From Monoplex corrugatus (taxonomy: Eukaryota; Mollusca; Gastropoda; Littorinimorpha; Ranellidae), in NCBI GenBank assembly GCA_030674185.1, contig JAPXFY010000031.1:41447532-41507531 (forward strand): a stretch of 60,000 nt of DNA. The letters run 5' to 3'. The translations under genes and the position numbers were made by a program. Positions 11,830 through 26,600 of this stretch are shown in pieces; within the stretch, counting starts at the first letter, position 1, and each line of letters begins with the position of its first letter. The notes beneath the pieces were generated by a model. That model did not search any database. It saw nothing but the letters and a program-made list of their open reading frames with translations, and was not told the DNA's origin.

Positions 11830-12264
11830 CTGCACAGGTAACATGCATCAGTCATTGCAGAGTGGGGGAAAAGGGGTTAACATCTCATCACAGAAAGCAG
11901 CCTGAATTTCACAAGACAGATAGAAAGACAGGTAGACCGTTAGACAGGTAGTGAAGTAGATAAGGCAGACAGATAGGGAGGTGGATGGACAGATAAGCAG
12001 ATACATATAGGTCAGTAGACATGTGGGTAAGCAGATAGATAGATAGATAAATAGACAGATAGTTGATAGATGGATCGAAAGTTTCAGTTAGTTAGTTAGT
12101 TAGATAGATATATGGATAGATAGATATATATAGATAGATAGATAGATAGATAGACAGAGACAGATAGATAGATAGATAGATAAATAGACAGATATAGATA
12201 GACAGACAGAGAGACAGATAGATAGATAGATAGATAGATGGATAGATGGATAGATGGATAGATG

Positions 12265-12302
<38 letters not shown>

Positions 12303-15300
12303 CAGATAGATAGACAGACAGGTAGACCGTTAGACAGGTAGTAAGATAGATTGGGAAGACAGGCACAGAGGTGGATGGACAGATAAGTAGATACATATAG
12401 GTAAGTAGACATGTAGGTAGGCAGATAGATAGATAGTTTTAGTTAGTTAGACAGACAGACACGCACACACACATGGATAGTTTCCGTTAGATAGACACAC
12501 AAACAGACAGATACATTGATATATTATATTATATTATTATATTATATCTATCAATCATCATATCATATCATATCAATCATATCATATCATATCATATATA
12601 TCATATCATATCATATCATATCATATCATATCATATCATATCATATCATATCATATCATATCATATCATATCATATCATATCATATCATATCATATCATA
12701 TCATATCATATCATATCATATCATATCATATCATATCATATCATATCATATCATATCATATCATATCATATCATATCATATCATAATATATTCATATCAT
12801 ATCATATCATATCATATCATATCATATCATATCATATCATATCATATCATATCATATCATATCATATCATATCATATCATATCATATCATATCATATCAT
12901 ATCATATCATATCATATCATATCATATCATATCAGGTAGAAAGAAACTCTAGGGAGAGCTAGACAACAGAAGGTCTTCAGAGAAGTAACCCCCTTTAGAC
13001 AAGTGTTTCGGCCCTGAATTCCTTACACTCTCGGGGGGCCGGGCCACATCCAGGTCATGACTCCTGGATGCCCTTCTGCTGTTGTCTATTTTTTTTTTTT
13101 TTTTTTTTTTCCCACGCCGGGGATCGAACCTGGGCGATTCTGCGCTTCAGAACTGCGGTACGCGGTTTTACCAATGTGCTAACGGGGCACACATCATCTG
13201 TAGGGAATTTAATCCTTATGAAGTTCACTTTTTTGGTTCCTCCTTGCCCAGATCCAGCTTGAGCTCCTTTCTGCTGCCTCTGCCATCGCTTTAAGGGCTC
13301 TAGTCCTCTTCTTCCCAGAAATGGCGAGTTGTTTCATGAGATCATAAGCGGAGGTGCCCACAAACCCTCTTGCCCCGACCTCTATGGCGAAGATTTTGAC
13401 CCGCAGACCTGCTTTCTTCAGGGTGCTGGCAAGACCGGCGTATTTTTCGGTCTTGTAGATATGTGCTTCTTCCATTCTGCTTTCGTATGGCACAGTGAGT
13501 TCTATCAGAATCACTTGTTTCGAGGAGTCAGAGTGGAGAGCGATGTCTGGTCTCATGCCTGTCTTGCTGATGACATCTGGGTAATTTCTCCACTCTGGGA
13601 GGTCTGCTGTACACTCCCAGTCGACTGCTCCATCCAGAAGACCCTTTGGCAATGTGCTGGTTGTCATAGCCCTTTCGGGCCAGACCTGTTTCCCTCCTGC
13701 TTTGTAGAACGTTGTCATAGCAATTGGTGCGTTTGGGGTCATGGTTTTTTCGCTAACCACATCTGTGATCACTTTCAGAACTTGGTTGTGCCTCCATGTA
13801 TACCTTCCTTGGGCTAGCGCTACTTTGCAAGAGCTTAGGACATGTTCCACTGTTTGTTTCTTCTGACAGAGCGGACATGCTGGGTCGTCTGCTTTCCCCC
13901 ATTTCACTAAGTTTGCATTCGAGGGGAGCAGGTCATATACAGATCTGAGGAGGAAGCTTATCCTTAGAGGAGCCATGTGCCACATATCGTTCCAGCTGAG
14001 ACTTCTTTGGAGTGCACTGTCCCATGTTGTCCATTGCCCCTGTTGACCTTGCTGGACTGCCTTCTGCACTCTTTTGACATCTTCTTCTTCCTTCAACTCC
14101 TGTATGATCATGTCTCTTTTTTCCTTCCCTTTGGCTTTGGACCACCACTGCATTTTTGTTGCTCCCAGTCCCTGTCTGTTGGTTTGCGTGTGTCCAATTA
14201 TTTCTTTGATGCTAAGGTTTCTCTTGGCATTGTTTACAGCCTCTTGGACTTTCCACTTTCTGCCAGTTCTCAGCTTTGGATGAACTGCTCTCACGATATT
14301 GTCCTCCGATTCCTCCAGCATGCTCAACAGTCTTGCTTTTCCAACTTTGTATTCCTCCACTATGGATTTCAGAGGTAGCTTCAGCATTGCTTGACGACAG
14401 TAGAATGCAACATCAGTGAGACCAGGTGGGACACCGAGCCATTTTCTTGTGTATTTGTTGATTTTGGCTTCCATTGCTTCGACTGTGCTGGTGCAAATGT
14501 CATAGATTAGCAGTGGCCACAGCAGCTTTGGTATCAGCATGAACTGTAGACACCAGACTTTGTATTTGCCTGGCAGTCCGCAGTTATCTATTTTCTTCAG
14601 GCCTTCTTCTGCTGTTTGCTTGGTTTCACATCCCCTTTGTGTGTCTTTCAGGGAGTCATCATACCATCTTCCGAGACTTTTTACTGGCTCTTCTGTGACA
14701 GTGGGGATGGCTTGGTTGGCTACCATGAATTTGACTGAATCTGCCACTTTTCCTTTTCGCAGTGAGAGACTTCGGGATTTCTTAGGTTTGAACCTCATTC
14801 TTGAAGAGGCCACCAGCTCATCCAGCTGCTTTAAGATTTGGTGTGTCTCTTCCTCATCCGTGGACAAGACTGTTGTGTCATCCATGAAAGCTTTCAGAGG
14901 AGGCATCTGGTATCCATCTCCCAGATTCACTGGACCTGAACTCTTCATTGCAGCTTTCAAGATGACTTCCATTGCCAACACGAACAGTATGGGAGAGATT
15001 GCACAGCCCATTGCAATGCCCACCTCTAGGTCTATCCAGTCCGTGGTGTATTCTTTGGTAGAGAACCGCATTGAGAACCCTTGGAAATACTTCCTCAGCA
15101 TTGTTCGGATGTTTTCTGTTCGGATATCATATCATATCATATCATATCATATCATATCATATCATATCATATATCATATATCGTATCATATAGTATCATA
15201 TCGTATTATGTTATGTTGTTATATTATATTATATTATATTATATTATATTACATTACATTACATTACATTACATTACATTACATTACATTACATATTATA

Positions 15301-18300
15301 TTATATTATATTATATTATATTATATTATATTATATTATATTATATTATATTATATTATATTATATTATATTATATTATATTATATATTATATTATATTA
15401 TATTATATTATATTATATTATATTATATTATATTATATTATATTATATTATATTATATTATATTATATTATATTATATTATATTATATTATATTATATTA
15501 TATATAAGTCTGGTGTCTACAGTTCATGCTGATACCAAAGCTGCTGTGGCCACTGCTAATCTATGACATTTGCACCAGCACAGTGGAAGCAATGGAAGCC
15601 AAAATCAACAAATACACAAGAAAATGGCTCGGTGTCCCACCTGGTCTCACTGATGTTGCATTCTACTGTCGTCAAGCAATGCTGAAGCTACCTCTCAAAT
15701 CCATAGTGGAGGAATACAAAGTTGGAAAAGCAAGACTGTTGAGCATGCTGGAGGAATCGGAAGACAATATCGTGAGATCAGTTCAGCCAAAGCTGAGAAC
15801 TGGCAGAAAATGGAAAGTCAAAGAGGCTGTAAACAATGCCAAGAGAAACCTCAGCATCAAAGAAATAATTGGACACACGCAAACCAACAGACAGGGACTG
15901 GGAGCAATAAAAATGCAGTGGTGGTCCAAAGCCAAAGGGAAGGAAAAAAGAGACATGATCATACAGGAGTTGAAGAAAGAAGAAGATGTCAAAAGAGTGC
16001 AGAAGGCAGTCCAGCAAGGTCAACAGGGGCAATGGACAACATGGGAGAGTGCACTCCAAAGAAGTCTCAGCTGGAACGATATGTGGCACATGGCTCCTCT
16101 AAGGATAAGCTTCCTCCTCAGATCTGTATATGACCTGCTCCCCTCGAATGCAAACTTAGTGAAATGGGGAAATCAGATGACCCAGCATGTCCACTCTGTC
16201 AGAAGAAACAAACAGTGGAACATGTCCTAAGCTCTTGCAAAGTAGCGCTAGCCCAAGGAAGGTATACATGGAGGCACAACCAAGTTCTGAAAGTGATCAC
16301 AGACGTGGTTAGCGAAAAAACCATGACCCCAAACGCACCAATTGCTATGACAACGTTCTACAAAGCAGGAGGGAAACAGGTCTGGCCCGAAATTGCTATG
16401 ACAACCAGCACATTGCCAAAGGGTCTTCTGGATGGAGCAGTCGACTGGGAGTGTACAGCAGACCTCCCAGAGTGGAGAAATTACCCAGATGTCATCAGCA
16501 AGACAGGCATGAGACCAGACATCGCTCTCCACTCTGACTCCTCGAAACAAGTGATTCTGATAGAACTCACTGTGCCATACGAAAGCAGAATGGAAGAAGC
16601 ACATATCTACAAGACCGAAAAATACGCCGGTCTTGCCAGCACCCTGAAGAAAGCAGGTCTGCGGGTCAAAATCTTCGCCATAGAGGTCGGGGCAAGAGGG
16701 TTTGTGGGCACCTCCGCTTATGATCTCATGAAACAACTCGCCATTTCTGGGAAGAAGAGGACTAGAGCCCTTAAAGCGATGGCAGAGGCAGCAGAAAGGA
16801 GCTCAAGCTGGATCTGGGCAAGGAGGAACCAAAGTGGACTTCATAAGGATTAAATTCCCTACAGATGATGTGTGCCCCGTTAGCACATTGGTAAAACCGC
16901 GTACCGCAGTTCTGAAGCGCAGAATCGCCCAGGTTCGCTCCCCGGCGTGGGAAAAAAGAAAAAAAAATAGACAATAGCAGAAGGGCATCCATGAGTCATG
17001 ACCTGGATGTGGCCCCCCCCCCCCGAGAGTGTAAGGATTTCAGGGCCGAAACACTTGTCTAAAGAGGGTTACTTCTCTGAAGACCTTCTGTTGTCTAGCT
17101 CTCCCTAGAGTTTCTTTCTACCTACCTATTATATTATAATTATATTATATTTATATTATATTATATTATATTATATTATATTATATTATATTATATTATA
17201 TTATATTTTTTATTATATTATATTCTTTCACAACTCCTCAACAATGCAAAGCTCTGATCCAGAGTTAGTCAACATCTACTCATGAAGAACGGAGACAATC
17301 GTGTCACACCTTTTCGTCACAGACACAGACACACAGAAACACCGCCCCCGTACATATGAAACAAATTCACTTGAAAAATAAGAAGAAACATTTATTCGTT
17401 TATTTTAAAAAGACACAAGGGAGAAACAGACAGGAAGTCACAGTCACCTTACCAGAAAGTCTGTTGAACAGACTGTTGAAATCGTTCTTCTCCTGATCCT
17501 CATAGATGATCTGAATGGGCAGTGTCTCTCCATGCTTCTCCTGTAGACGACCTGACAATCAAGAACAACAACGGATGTGATGCAACGGGATTTGACCATT
17601 GATGTTATGTAGTGTGATGTGATACAACATGATAAGGTGGTATGATGAATACTGTGATGTGATGTGATTTGATGTGATGATATGATGTGATGTGATAGGA
17701 CAACATAATGTGAACTGATGCGATATGATGATGTGATGTGATGAATGTTACGATGTGATCTGATGTTTAAATTCATATTGCTTAAAGCCCGGCCTACTAC
17801 TACAGCCGTATCAGGGCTAACACCACGTCAAAAACGACAACCCGGTTAGGATAAAAGACAACAAAGAAAACAAACGAGACAGTCTTGATGGAGGCAGACA
17901 CAAGTAGATCATTCATAAGGAAGATTAGGGAAAGACAGGCAACATTTATAGGCTATTTTATGAGGAAACGGGAATTGGAGCACCTGGTCACAATGGGAAA
18001 GCTGGAAGGAAAGAGACCACCGGGTAGACCCTGGGAGAAGATATTAGACGGCTTTGCATAGTGGCTGGGGACAAGGGGGTGGAAGAGATGCTTGGGGCAA
18101 CAAGTGATAGAGACAGATGGAAGTCCATAATCGCCAACGCCATGAGGCAAGGCACCTGATGATGATGATGATCACTGAGATAAAACGTGATTGTGATAAT
18201 ATGACATGCATCAAAATCGCAATATATTTGTTAGGGCGTGAAACAAACAAATGGTATGACAAAACATGCTCGGTGAATATAGTGTAAATACAGTGCTTTG

Positions 18301-21300
18301 AATAATTTTCCTGAAGAAATGGTGATGACAAAGCAGAACACAAACAAATGAGAACTAACCATGAATAGGTTATAGTCACGAAAGTAAAGGGGTTAAACAG
18401 AAACAACAAAAGAAACCCGAAACAAATTTGGGACACCACACGTAAACAAGATAAACATATGCATTTCAAGGAAACACTTATCTTTGGTCAGGGTTCACAG
18501 ACAAAATATCGTCCACACTTTTAATGAGCCAGCAGGCATAGTCAACATTTCTAAACTAGACGACCTCTATCAGAACAAGAGGTACATCTAATTGTCAAAA
18601 AATATGCAGCCTATAAGAACAAAGATAATGACTCAGTCCTCTATAGACATGTTAATACTACACACAAACATGAAGAAAAAACACCCGAGTTTGTGATGAC
18701 AGTGACAGGCAAACATAAAAGTGCATTGGACCGACAAATCAGTGAAGCAGTCCAAATACACAACGCCCCAAGCAACCTACTGATGAACAGAAAATCAGAA
18801 TGGGGTCACACACGGATAGTGAGAAGTGTTCTCACAGCTGAATAGTTCTACAACAAGCCTCTGCCCACCAGTCTGACGAGGGTTCGCTGAACCGATCAGG
18901 CCTAACAAAAAGAAATGAAATTCCTTGATGGATAATATTCGTTTAGGTGTGATATATGTGTAAATTATAATAAGATTGTGCCTATTATAATTTCACAAAA
19001 CAATGGTCATAAAATTATAAGTTGTGTTAGTTGATTACAGAAATACCTTCGACACAGTAAATCGCAATAAATCATGGGAAGTACTTTAAAAATGAACAAC
19101 TTCTAAAAATGGTGGAAATATTTAAATCTATGTATGCTTGTATTCAGACATGTGTATGGCGGGCTTCAAATCTCTCAGATCGTTTTAACTGTCCACGGGA
19201 AATTGAACAGGGATCCCATTTTAGTCCATTAATATTGTATTTTTCAGCTAATGTTATCTGAAATTGTTGACTTTGTACTGAATAATGGAAAATTCGGGAT
19301 CCAGCTATTTTCAGGTCTTGAAAAAACAGTTTTGCAGCTATTTGCAGACGATATTGTCTTAATATCGTCCTCACATCTGGTCTTTAAAACCAGACTTCAA
19401 CAATATGGAAAATGCTAATGCCAAAACAAAGAAATAGAAATCGTAAACAGTTATAAATATCTAGGGCACATGCTTACGACATAAGTGTCCACAAACATAG
19501 TGTAACTGGAATATGCTGGTAAAGCCAAAGGTAAGATATTAGATTTTATAAAAACAATGTGCACACTTGGAAGTTTGGACACTAGCGGATTTTGAAAAAG
19601 TCTTACGTGTTTAAATCAAACCATCGCTAATGTAGGCTTTAGAAATCTTGGTAACAATGAGAAGCAAAGTAAGAAAATCTGCCCAAAATCCCTTGTGTTT
19701 CGAAATATTACTTAGTGTCAGTGATGATACTCAAACCACATGGTGTATGGAGAAACAGGACGGTATCCACTGTACATAAGAAGTGTGATTAGTTCTTTCA
19801 GATACTGACTTAAACTGACCTAAATGCCAAACACAGACTCCCTAACAAGCGAGGGAAAACCGTATTTACATTAACAGTTTAAAGAACAGTGCAGCATGAC
19901 TAAAAGGTGTGAAAGATTGGTTTGTTACATATGGCTTCCATGTGCCATGAACATATGGACAAACGGTAGACTACAAAATGAAAAAGCCTTTCTTTGGCAT
20001 GCGTAGCAAAAGAATATTATCACATATTTTTCATAGGATGAGAAACGAAAAACAATGAGCGTTTTGCAGTGTACAGGTTGTTCAAATATAAATATTAGTC
20101 TGAAAGCGATCTCAACAATACAGCGATTAAAATGTTTAGACATGCTTTTATCTGATCACGTATTGACCCGAACAGAAAGATATCTCAGCAGTAAATGCCC
20201 ACCACGGTCTGTTCAGGATGAAGCAGCAACAGGTCCTGTGTCTCAACCTCCATGGTAACCATTAGGAACTGCTCATGTCAGACACGTTCATCGCCAGACG
20301 TGGTGGCCTGACCATGTAGACGACGAAGGAAAGAAGAAGAAGAAGAACAACAACAAGAACAACAAGAAGAACAAGAACAAGAAGAACAAGAAAAGAAGAA
20401 CAAGAAGAAAAGAAGAAGAAGAAGAAGAAAAAGAAGAAGAAAAAGAAGAAGAAGAAGAAATAGAAGAAACCACTTTGTCGAATACAACAGATTTCCACAC
20501 ACTAGCTCTATGTTCATCATATGATGATGATGATGATGACGATGATGATGATAATAATAATGACAAGAAGAAGAAACATTCATACTCACGTATTATAGAG
20601 CAAAACAAAGGGGTGGAGGCAAAACCATCATTGGTCCCATAGTCACCCATAGTGAAGACATCCTTCTGTGTGATAGGCACTGTGTCTGTAACATTTGTTC
20701 ATTAATTCATTCAGTCATTCATAATTCATCTATATATTTAACTGTCATTTATTTTATGTGTGTGTATCTATGTTTGTATGTGTATGTTCTAGTATTTATG
20801 TATGCGTGCACTGGTCCGTGTTTCCCCTGTGGACATGCCCTGGAATCTCAATGTAAATTGTATCCCCATCTTCTGAAAATTCTATGCAAGAAATTTTCTC
20901 TTTCCTGTCGCTCTCTTTGTTTCTGCCATACTTCTTTGTTTTCTGTCATCTTCTTCTTTTTGTCTGCCCTGATGGTCCACTTACCTACATCAGTTCTACA
21001 AAGCCGTACATACTTCCTATTAGAGTGATTATTGAGTACATGTATTGGCCTCATTTTTTGCTGTAAGAAAATGTGATGTGCGGAAGCAAATTTACGCATT
21101 TAGGCCACATATCTCATATCTTAAACCCAAAGTCAAACGTAGAAACACCAAAATAGCAACATGGAACATCAGAACACTGTTGCAGAAGGGTAAATTAGAC
21201 AACATCAAAATGGAGATGGAAAGGCTTAACATCAGTATTTCAGGGGAAGTGAGATGGAAGGGGCAGGCATGATAACATCAGGAGAATATAGTGATATACT

Positions 21301-23568
21301 CTGGTGGTAATTCACATGAAAGAGGAGTAGGCATCATAATGGACAAAGACAAATCAAAAGCAGTTAAGGGATACTGGGCAGTGTCCGACAGAGTTTTGCT
21401 GGTCAAATTGGGAGGCAAACCATTTGATATCAACATCATACAGGTGTATGTACCAACATCCTAAAGTACTCAGGAAGACGTCGAAAACTTCTACGAAGTT
21501 TTAGAGATGGCCAAGGTCCAATGTAAATCACAAGAAGTTACAGTCATAATAGGAGATTTTAATGCTAAAGTGGGACAGGATAGAGTGGAGGATATACATG
21601 TAGTTGGACCTCATGGCCTTGGTACACAAAATGAAAGGGGAGGGAAACTTGTAGAATGGGCACAGATGAATGAGTTCATAGTAGGAAACACCTGGTTTGA
21701 GCAGCCTAACAGAACAAAATGGACTTGGATGAGTCCAGGAGATAATACCAAAAAAATCAGATTGACTACATCCTGATCAAAAAAAGATTTTAGAAATTCT
21801 TTACTGTCAGCAAAAACACTACCAGGTGCAGACTGCAACAGTGACCACAATCCTGTGGTGGGAAGGTTTAGGCTGAAATTGAGGAAAAGGAAACAGACCA
21901 AAAGCAACATCAAACTAAACCTTGGACTCTTAAAGACAGATGAAATGATTGGTGAAAAATTTAATGTACATGTTCAAAACAAATTCAGTGCTATGGAAGA
22001 CGTTGGTGACAGGGAGGAACAATGGACAAAGTTGAGAAACTCGATAAATGAAGCTTGTGAAGAAATCCCTAAGGCAGATATCATCATCATCATCATCAGG
22101 TGCCCTGCCGCATGGCGTTGGCGACCATGGACTTCCAACCATCTCTATCTCTAGTTGCCCCCAGCATCTCCCCCACCCTCTTCATCCCCAGCCACTCTGC
22201 AAGTCCATCCAGCATTCTCTCCCTGGGTCTACCTGGTGATCTCTTTCCCTCCAGCTTTCCCGTTGTGACCAGGTGCTCCAAATCCCCCTTCGTCATAAAA
22301 TGACCTATAAATGTTGCTTGTCTTTTCCTAATATTCCTTATGAGTGATCTACTTGTGTCTGCCTCCATCAAGACTGTCTCGTTTGTTTTCTTTGCTGTCC
22401 ATGGAACTTTTAACATTCTTCTAGAAACCACATCTCGGCTGCCTCGATCCTGCTCTGGCTTTGCTTGCTGACTGTCCACGCCTCGCATCCGTACAACAGT
22501 ACTGGTTTTATCTAACATTCAAGGACTCTCTTAATTGATAGGCATTTGTTGGTAAGAATGCTTGTCATCTTCTTGAATGCTGTTTTGGCTTGGCCGATTC
22601 CGCCAGCTATTTCCGATGTGCATCTGCCTGTGTCAAGGTTGTGCCATTTGCTGTTATTTTGCAGGAGGGGATTTCATGTTTTTTACTGATCACCATGACT
22701 TCAGTCTTCCTGCTGTTTAGTTTCAACCCCTTACCTTTGCTTTCTGTTTCTAGTATATTCACAAGGTTTTGTAGGTCCCTTTCATTTTCTGCAATTAGCA
22801 CGGTGTCATCTACGTACCGAATGTTGCTTATCATTTTCCCTCCAACCTTTAATCCAGGGTCTTCTTCTACGTTTCTCATGATGTTTTCGCTGTATAGTGA
22901 AAACAGATCTGGTGACAAAACACAACCCTGTCTGACTCCTCTTTTGATGTTTTGAAAAGAGCTTATATTGTTTTCTATTCTCATTGCAGCTGTTTGTTCC
23001 CAGTACATATTCCTGATTATTTGTAGATCTTTTCCATCAACATTGAGTCTCTACAGTTGGTTGATCAATTCATCATGTCTTACCCAATCGAAAGCCTTGG
23101 TATAGTCAACAAAACATAAATACAAATCCTTATTCATCTCAATTGACCTCTCTATGATAGTTCTTAGGATGTATATGGCATTAATAGTTCCTTTCCTCTT
23201 CACAAATCCACACTGTTCTTCTGCTATTTCTCTTTTGATTCTATTCCTTGTCCTCAACATGATTATTCTTAACAGGATTTTTGTTACATGACTCATCAAA
23301 CTGATTGTGCGATGGAGTTCGCATTCTATAGCCCCTGTCTTCTTTGGAAGTGCAATGAAAATTGATTTTGACATATCTTTGGGGATTTTTCCAGTGTCAT
23401 AAATTTCATTTAGGAGGACTGTTATTTTTTCTATGCCAAATTCTTACAGGGCTTCAATCATCTCTGTAGGAATGTTGTCTGGTCCTAGGGCTTTTCCTGG
23501 TTTCATCTTTTTCAGTCCTGCTTTAACTTCATCTTTCATTATGGGTGGCCCTTCAAAGTTATAAAATA

Positions 23569-23655
<87 letters not shown>

Positions 23656-26600
23656 ATACGTGCATGCATGAGTGAGTAAGTGTATGTGTATATGAATGTC
23701 TCATGTGTATATGAATGTCTGCATTCATGCGTGTATGTAGTGGTGGTGGTGTTTTGATTGTTAGCTTGTTTGCTCGTTTTGTCTTTCCCCCATTCCTCCC
23801 TCACCCCACCCCCTCCCGCCTTGCCCTGTGTCAGACTCACCAAGTAATGACAGCACCAACTCGGTCTTAGACGAAGTGATCAATTGGGTAAGCTTTCCCC
23901 ACGTGTTACCATAGTGACCAGACCCAGGTTCCCAGAAGGGCAGCATTGCCTCGCTGCGTTGTCCCGTATCTGGCGATCAGAATATGGAGGTACACCATGG
24001 TGTGCCCATGAGTCGTACGTTGAATACAGTATTGTGTATAATTAATACACCTCTCAATCTACACAATTAACCAGGTAGCTTTTTAGTTCAAGACATGTAC
24101 CATGTTTTCAAAATGCGAAAAATTACATCATCAGTTTATAGATTCAAAGCTGAATGTAAATTAAAAACAAAATTCTGTAAAACTACAGCCCTCGTACAAT
24201 AATCTGTGGGCAAAAAGTTGAAAAATGTTTAACGAAAACTGTCCTTTGTAATTTAATAACAGAATACAGACCATTGTATGTTTCTAAATCAAGTTAATTC
24301 TTGAATGAAACGTTTTTTTCTTAGAATAATAGCCCATTGTTAATCTAACATGATACAGACCATTGTTAATCTAACATGATACAGACCATTGTTAATCTAA
24401 CATGATACAGACCATTGTTAATCTAACATGATACAGCCCATTGTTAATCTAACATGATACAGCCCATTTATTAATCATTTAACTAACATGATACAGCCCA
24501 TTGTTAATCTAACATGATACAGCCCATTGTTAATCTAACATGATACAGCCCATTGTTAATCTAACATGATACAGCCCATTGTTAATCTAACATGATACAG
24601 CCCATTATTAATCTAACATGATACAGCCCATTATTAATCTAACATGATATAGACCATTGTTATCTAACATGATACAGCCCATTGTTAATCTAACATGATA
24701 CAGCCCATTGTTAATCTAACATGATACAGCCCATTGTTAATCTAACATGATACAGCCCATTGTTGATCTAACATGATACAGCCCATTATTAATCTAACAT
24801 GATATAGTCCATTGTTAATCTACATGGTACAGCCATTGTTAATCTAACATGATATAGCCCATTATTAATCTAACATGATAAGTCCATTGTTAATCTAACA
24901 TGTACAGCCCATTGTTAATCTAACATGATACAGCCCATTATTAATCTAACATGATATGTCCATGTTAACTAACATGGTACAGCCATGTTAATCTAACATG
25001 ATATAGTCCATTGTTAATCTAACATGATACAGCCATTATTAATCTAACATGATATAGTCCATTGTTAATCTAACATGTACAGCCCATTGTTAATCTAACA
25101 TGATAAGTCATTTTAATCTAACATGATACAGCCATTATTAATCTAACAGATATAGTCCATTGTAATCTAACATGATACAGCCCATTATTACTAACATGAT
25201 ATGTCCATTGTAATCTAACATGATACAGCCCATTATAATCAACATGATATAGTCCATTGTTAATCTACATGATACAGCCCATTATTAATCTACCATATAG
25301 TCCATTGTTAATCTACATGAACAGCCCATTATTAATCTAACATGATATAGTCCATTGTTATCTAACATGATCAGTCCATTGTAATCTAACATGAACAGCC
25401 CATTTTAATCTAACGATATAGTCCATTGTTAATCTAACATGAACAGTCCATTGTTAATCTAACATGATACAGTCCATTGTTAATCTAACATGATATAGTC
25501 CATTGTTAATCTAACATATAAGCCATTTGTTAATCTAACATGATACAGTCCATTGTTAATCTAACATGATACAGTCCATTGATAATCAACATAATACACC
25601 TATTGTTAATCTAACAGATACAGCCTATTGTTAATCTAACATGAACACCCATGTTAACAACAGATACAGCCCATTTTATTAACATGATACCCATGTATCT
25701 AACATGATACAGCCTGTATCTAACATGACAGCATTGTAATCACGATACAGCCCATGTAATTAACATGAACAGCCTATGTCCTGATCTACATGATACACCA
25801 CTGTTATCTAACTGAACAGCCATTTAACTAACATGACAGCCCATGTAATCTAATGATACAGCCTTATTCTATCTAACAAGATACGCCATTGTTAATCAAC
25901 ATGATACACATTGTTATAACATGATACACATTAAACAACTGATACGCCTGTATCTAACATATACGCCTGTATCTAACGATACAGCCCATGTTGACTACAA
26001 TACACCATGTAATCCTGAACAATACGACAGATATCAACATATACAGCCATTTTAATCTAACATGATAAGCCATTGTTAATATACATGTACAGCCATTGTT
26101 AATCTAACATGATACGCCATTTTAATCCAACATGATAAGCCATTGTTAATCTAACATGATACAGCCATTGTTAACTAACATGATACAGCCCATTTTAATT
26201 AAATGATAAGTATTGTTAATCTAACATGTACAGCCCTTGTTAATCTAACATGATAAGACCATTGTTAATCTAAATGATACAGCCCATTGTTAATCTAAAT
26301 GATACAGCATTGTTAATCTAACATGATACAGCCATTTTAATCTAACATGATAAGACCATTGTTAATCTAACTTATACAGCCATTGTTAATCTAAATGATA
26401 CAGCCCATTGTTAATCTAACATGATACAGCCCATTGTTAATCTAACTGATACAGCCCATTGTTATCTAACATGATACAGCCCATTTTAATCTAACATGAT
26501 ACAGCCATTGTTAATCTACATGTACAGCCCATTGTTAATCTAACATATAAGCCATTTAATCTAAATGATAAGCCATTGTTAACTAACATGTACAGCCATT

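Larger units (their letters stand above)
12935..15123 (-). mobile_element. HERO-type (RLE-class) LINE, 5'-truncated, inserted in (ATATC)n
   Basis: It carries one open ORF of about 630 codons (15101-13209) but lacks the N-terminal part of the RT. It shows '[13 protein letters not shown]', catalytic 'AFMDD' at residues 71-75 (the HERO variant of YXDD), '[15 protein letters not shown]' and '[13 protein letters not shown]'. The C-x2-C-x7-H-x4-C knuckle is at 409-425. A restriction-like endonuclease signature follows: 'RPDIALHS' at 517 and 'IELTVPYE' at 534. No APE domain or YADD is present. The 3' UTR has a tRNA-like segment, an A-run and a hairpin. Both ends abut ATATC repeats. A second, plus-strand copy follows at 15506. 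Confidence 0.88.

Noticed and set aside
12516..12962. 148-codon ORF of 'SYHII' repeats
   Set aside because: Translation of the ATATC pentamer, which has no stop in that frame.
13111..13192. Functional tRNA gene
   Set aside because: A and B boxes are present but the acceptor stem does not pair and no anticodon stem is convincing; it is inside a LINE 3' UTR.
13329..13817. Plus-strand 162-codon ORF repeated at 16248-16736 on the minus strand
   Set aside because: Both are antisense shadows of the HERO endonuclease region, duplicated only because the LINE is.
21120..23568. Twin-priming inversion of one RTE element
   Set aside because: The 3' tail lies at the junction between the halves rather than at an outer end, which twin-priming does not produce.
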